NCBI GenBank assembly: GCA_021160685.1
Contig: JAGHCC010000055.1
Location: 1-7,010, forward strand
DNA from: Desulfobulbaceae bacterium
GTDB lineage: Bacteria > Desulfobacterota > Desulfobulbia > Desulfobulbales > SURF-16
Reading direction: 5' to 3'
DNA: 7,010 nucleotides
Part shown: one piece after another, positions 5,983 to 7,010 of the stretch
Layout of the letters: the number at the start of each line of letters is the position of its first letter
Numbering within the stretch: position 1 is the first letter of the stretch
Program-made: the position numbers and the translations under genes
The notes under the pieces: generated by a model
Seen by the model: only the letters and a program-made list of their open reading frames with translations
Database searches by the model: none
Told to the model about the DNA's origin: nothing

Positions 5983-7010
5983 TTATTTAGTGGCCAGGGC
6001 AAAAAGGTTAACCTGTTCAGGTTCGGATATGATTTGAACATTTTTGCCAAAGGGAGTGTCAAAAAAAAGTTCCCTCAATTCGTCTTCGGTTCGGTAGATC
6101 AGTTTCCAGTTCAGGATATGATCCATAAAGTACTGGTCGACACAAGGAGCAAAGTTGCCAATCACCAGTTGTCCGCCTGGTTTCAGGTGCTCATGACATC
6201 GGCTGACAAGGGCCTGGAATAGTTTTCGGTCCAGGTAGTCGCTGAGTCCGGCTGAATAGATAATGTCCTGCATGCCGATGTTGTGGCTGACTTTTCCCAG
6301 GGCCCATTTGACCAGATTTTCGTTCATAAAATGGATTGAAGCCTTGTGGGGAAAGGTGTTGACATGTTGATTGGTGTATTGCAGAGCCTCGGAATCAATG
6401 TCCACACAGAGAGCTTCAATTTTTTCGCTATAATCACAATTTGACAGAAAATCAAACAGTTCCCGGTTTGGTCCACAGGCAAGGTTCATGATTTGAATCG
6501 TATCGCCCTTTGCAAGCTTTTGGCGGCTGATTGATTTCAATTGGCCACATAACAGTTTACGGCGTCCCCGTATTGCCTTTGTCCCGGGCCGCTGGAGACA
6601 CCAGGCATCGACGAGTTTGCCGATTTTCCCCTCGCCTTTCGGTTGATTCAGGTAGATATGCTCCATCATCAGAAAATCACCGGCATATCCTTTTGGCTTG
6701 TAATAGGCTCTTGCAGCGAACCGGCTCCGCATGATAAAAGGAAAAGCTTCTTTAAAGAGATACCCCCACAATACGTTTTTATCTTCGGTGCCTTTCAGAA
6801 GGTCCTGGAAATTGCCAAGATTATCGCTGAAATTGTCCAGTATGGAATAGCATTCCAAACGGTGATCCTCGGAGATTTCGGGGGTTGAATCTTTCTGCAG
6901 GGCATAAGAGAGGTCAAAGATACGGGATTTTATTTTTTCAACATGTTGATTGATCAAATGCCATTCATCGGATTGCAGTAATGTTTTTGGTATGGGTTTT
7001 GACTCTGTAT
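5983..7010 (-). CDS. PhcB-like class I SAM-dependent methyltransferase, copy B (5' end beyond window)
   Basis: Predicted cytosolic methyltransferase; substrate unknown. The frame is open from the right edge (first full codon at 7008) to a TAA at 5983-5985, giving 341 residues. Counting from the edge, KPKGYAGDF lies at about 104-112, the SAM-binding loop NLACGP at 175-180, the acidic strand-2 residues at D203/D205, YSAGL at 251-255 and LKPGG at 275-279. A TTG at 6957 could be called as a start, but the 17 codons upstream of it (SKPIPKTLLQSDEW and so on) align with the matching stretch of copy A (SSPLPENFFKTAAW), so that start is false and the gene continues off the window. By analogy with copy A the missing part probably holds a cyclic-nucleotide-binding domain; this is inference. 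The KPxGYAGD motif is one I associate with proteins annotated as extracellular-factor 3-hydroxypalmitic acid methyl ester biosynthesis. It is followed after 185 bases by the HD-GYP gene of the same cassette. Confidence 0.85.
   Translation of the reverse strand, partial: TESKPIPKTLLQSDEWHLINQHVEKIKSRIFDLSYALQKDSTPEISEDHRLECYSILDNFSDNLGNFQDLLKGTEDKNVLWGYLFKEAFPFIMRSRFAARAYYKPKGYAGDFLMMEHIYLNQPKGEGKIGKLVDAWCLQRPGTKAIRGRRKLLCGQLKSISRQKLAKGDTIQIMNLACGPNRELFDFLSNCDYSEKIEALCVDIDSEALQYTNQHVNTFPHKASIHFMNENLVKWALGKVSHNIGMQDIIYSAGLSDYLDRKLFQALVSRCHEHLKPGGQLVIGNFAPCVDQYFMDHILNWKLIYRTEDELRELFFDTPFGKNVQIISEPEQVNLFALATK

Overview
The window reads as a bacterial signalling locus. The family mix suggests a Gram-negative, Desulfobacterota-like (deltaproteobacterial) host: cyclic-nucleotide-binding/methyltransferase fusions next to PAS/HD-GYP membrane proteins. 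That assignment is inference from protein style; no rRNA or housekeeping marker is present. All convincing genes are on the minus strand, so transcription runs from the right edge (7010) towards position 639.

In transcription order the layout is: (1) a class I SAM-dependent methyltransferase, 5983 to beyond 7010, whose 5' part lies outside the window; (2) a 185-base gap (5798-5982) with a short heptamer repeat and at best a weak promoter; (3) a membrane PAS-HD-GYP protein of 574 aa (4073-5797); (4) a cyclic-nucleotide-binding-domain/methyltransferase fusion (2510-4054, or 4072 with the upstream ATG); (5) a second membrane PAS-HD-GYP protein of 622 aa (639-2507). Genes 3, 4 and 5 are almost contiguous and probably form one transcript. 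Positions 1-638 hold no gene I can support. They contain several inverted repeats and a 46-base block made only of A and T.

The central observation is that this is the same two-gene cassette twice in tandem: methyltransferase then HD-GYP protein, methyltransferase then HD-GYP protein. The two methyltransferases align without gaps over their C-terminal halves, and the two HD-GYP proteins align from the first membrane helix to the end of the HD-GYP domain. The methyltransferases carry a KPKGYAGDF motif, which I associate with the family annotated as extracellular-factor (3-hydroxypalmitic acid methyl ester, PhcB-like) biosynthesis proteins. The HD-GYP domains keep the residues expected of cyclic-di-GMP phosphodiesterases. 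A working hypothesis, not proven here, is a cassette in which a nucleotide-gated methyltransferase makes or modifies a small, perhaps lipophilic, signal, and a six-helix membrane receptor adjusts cyclic-di-GMP in response. The two copies have diverged at a likely metal ligand, in tail length and in spacing, which suggests specialisation rather than simple redundancy.
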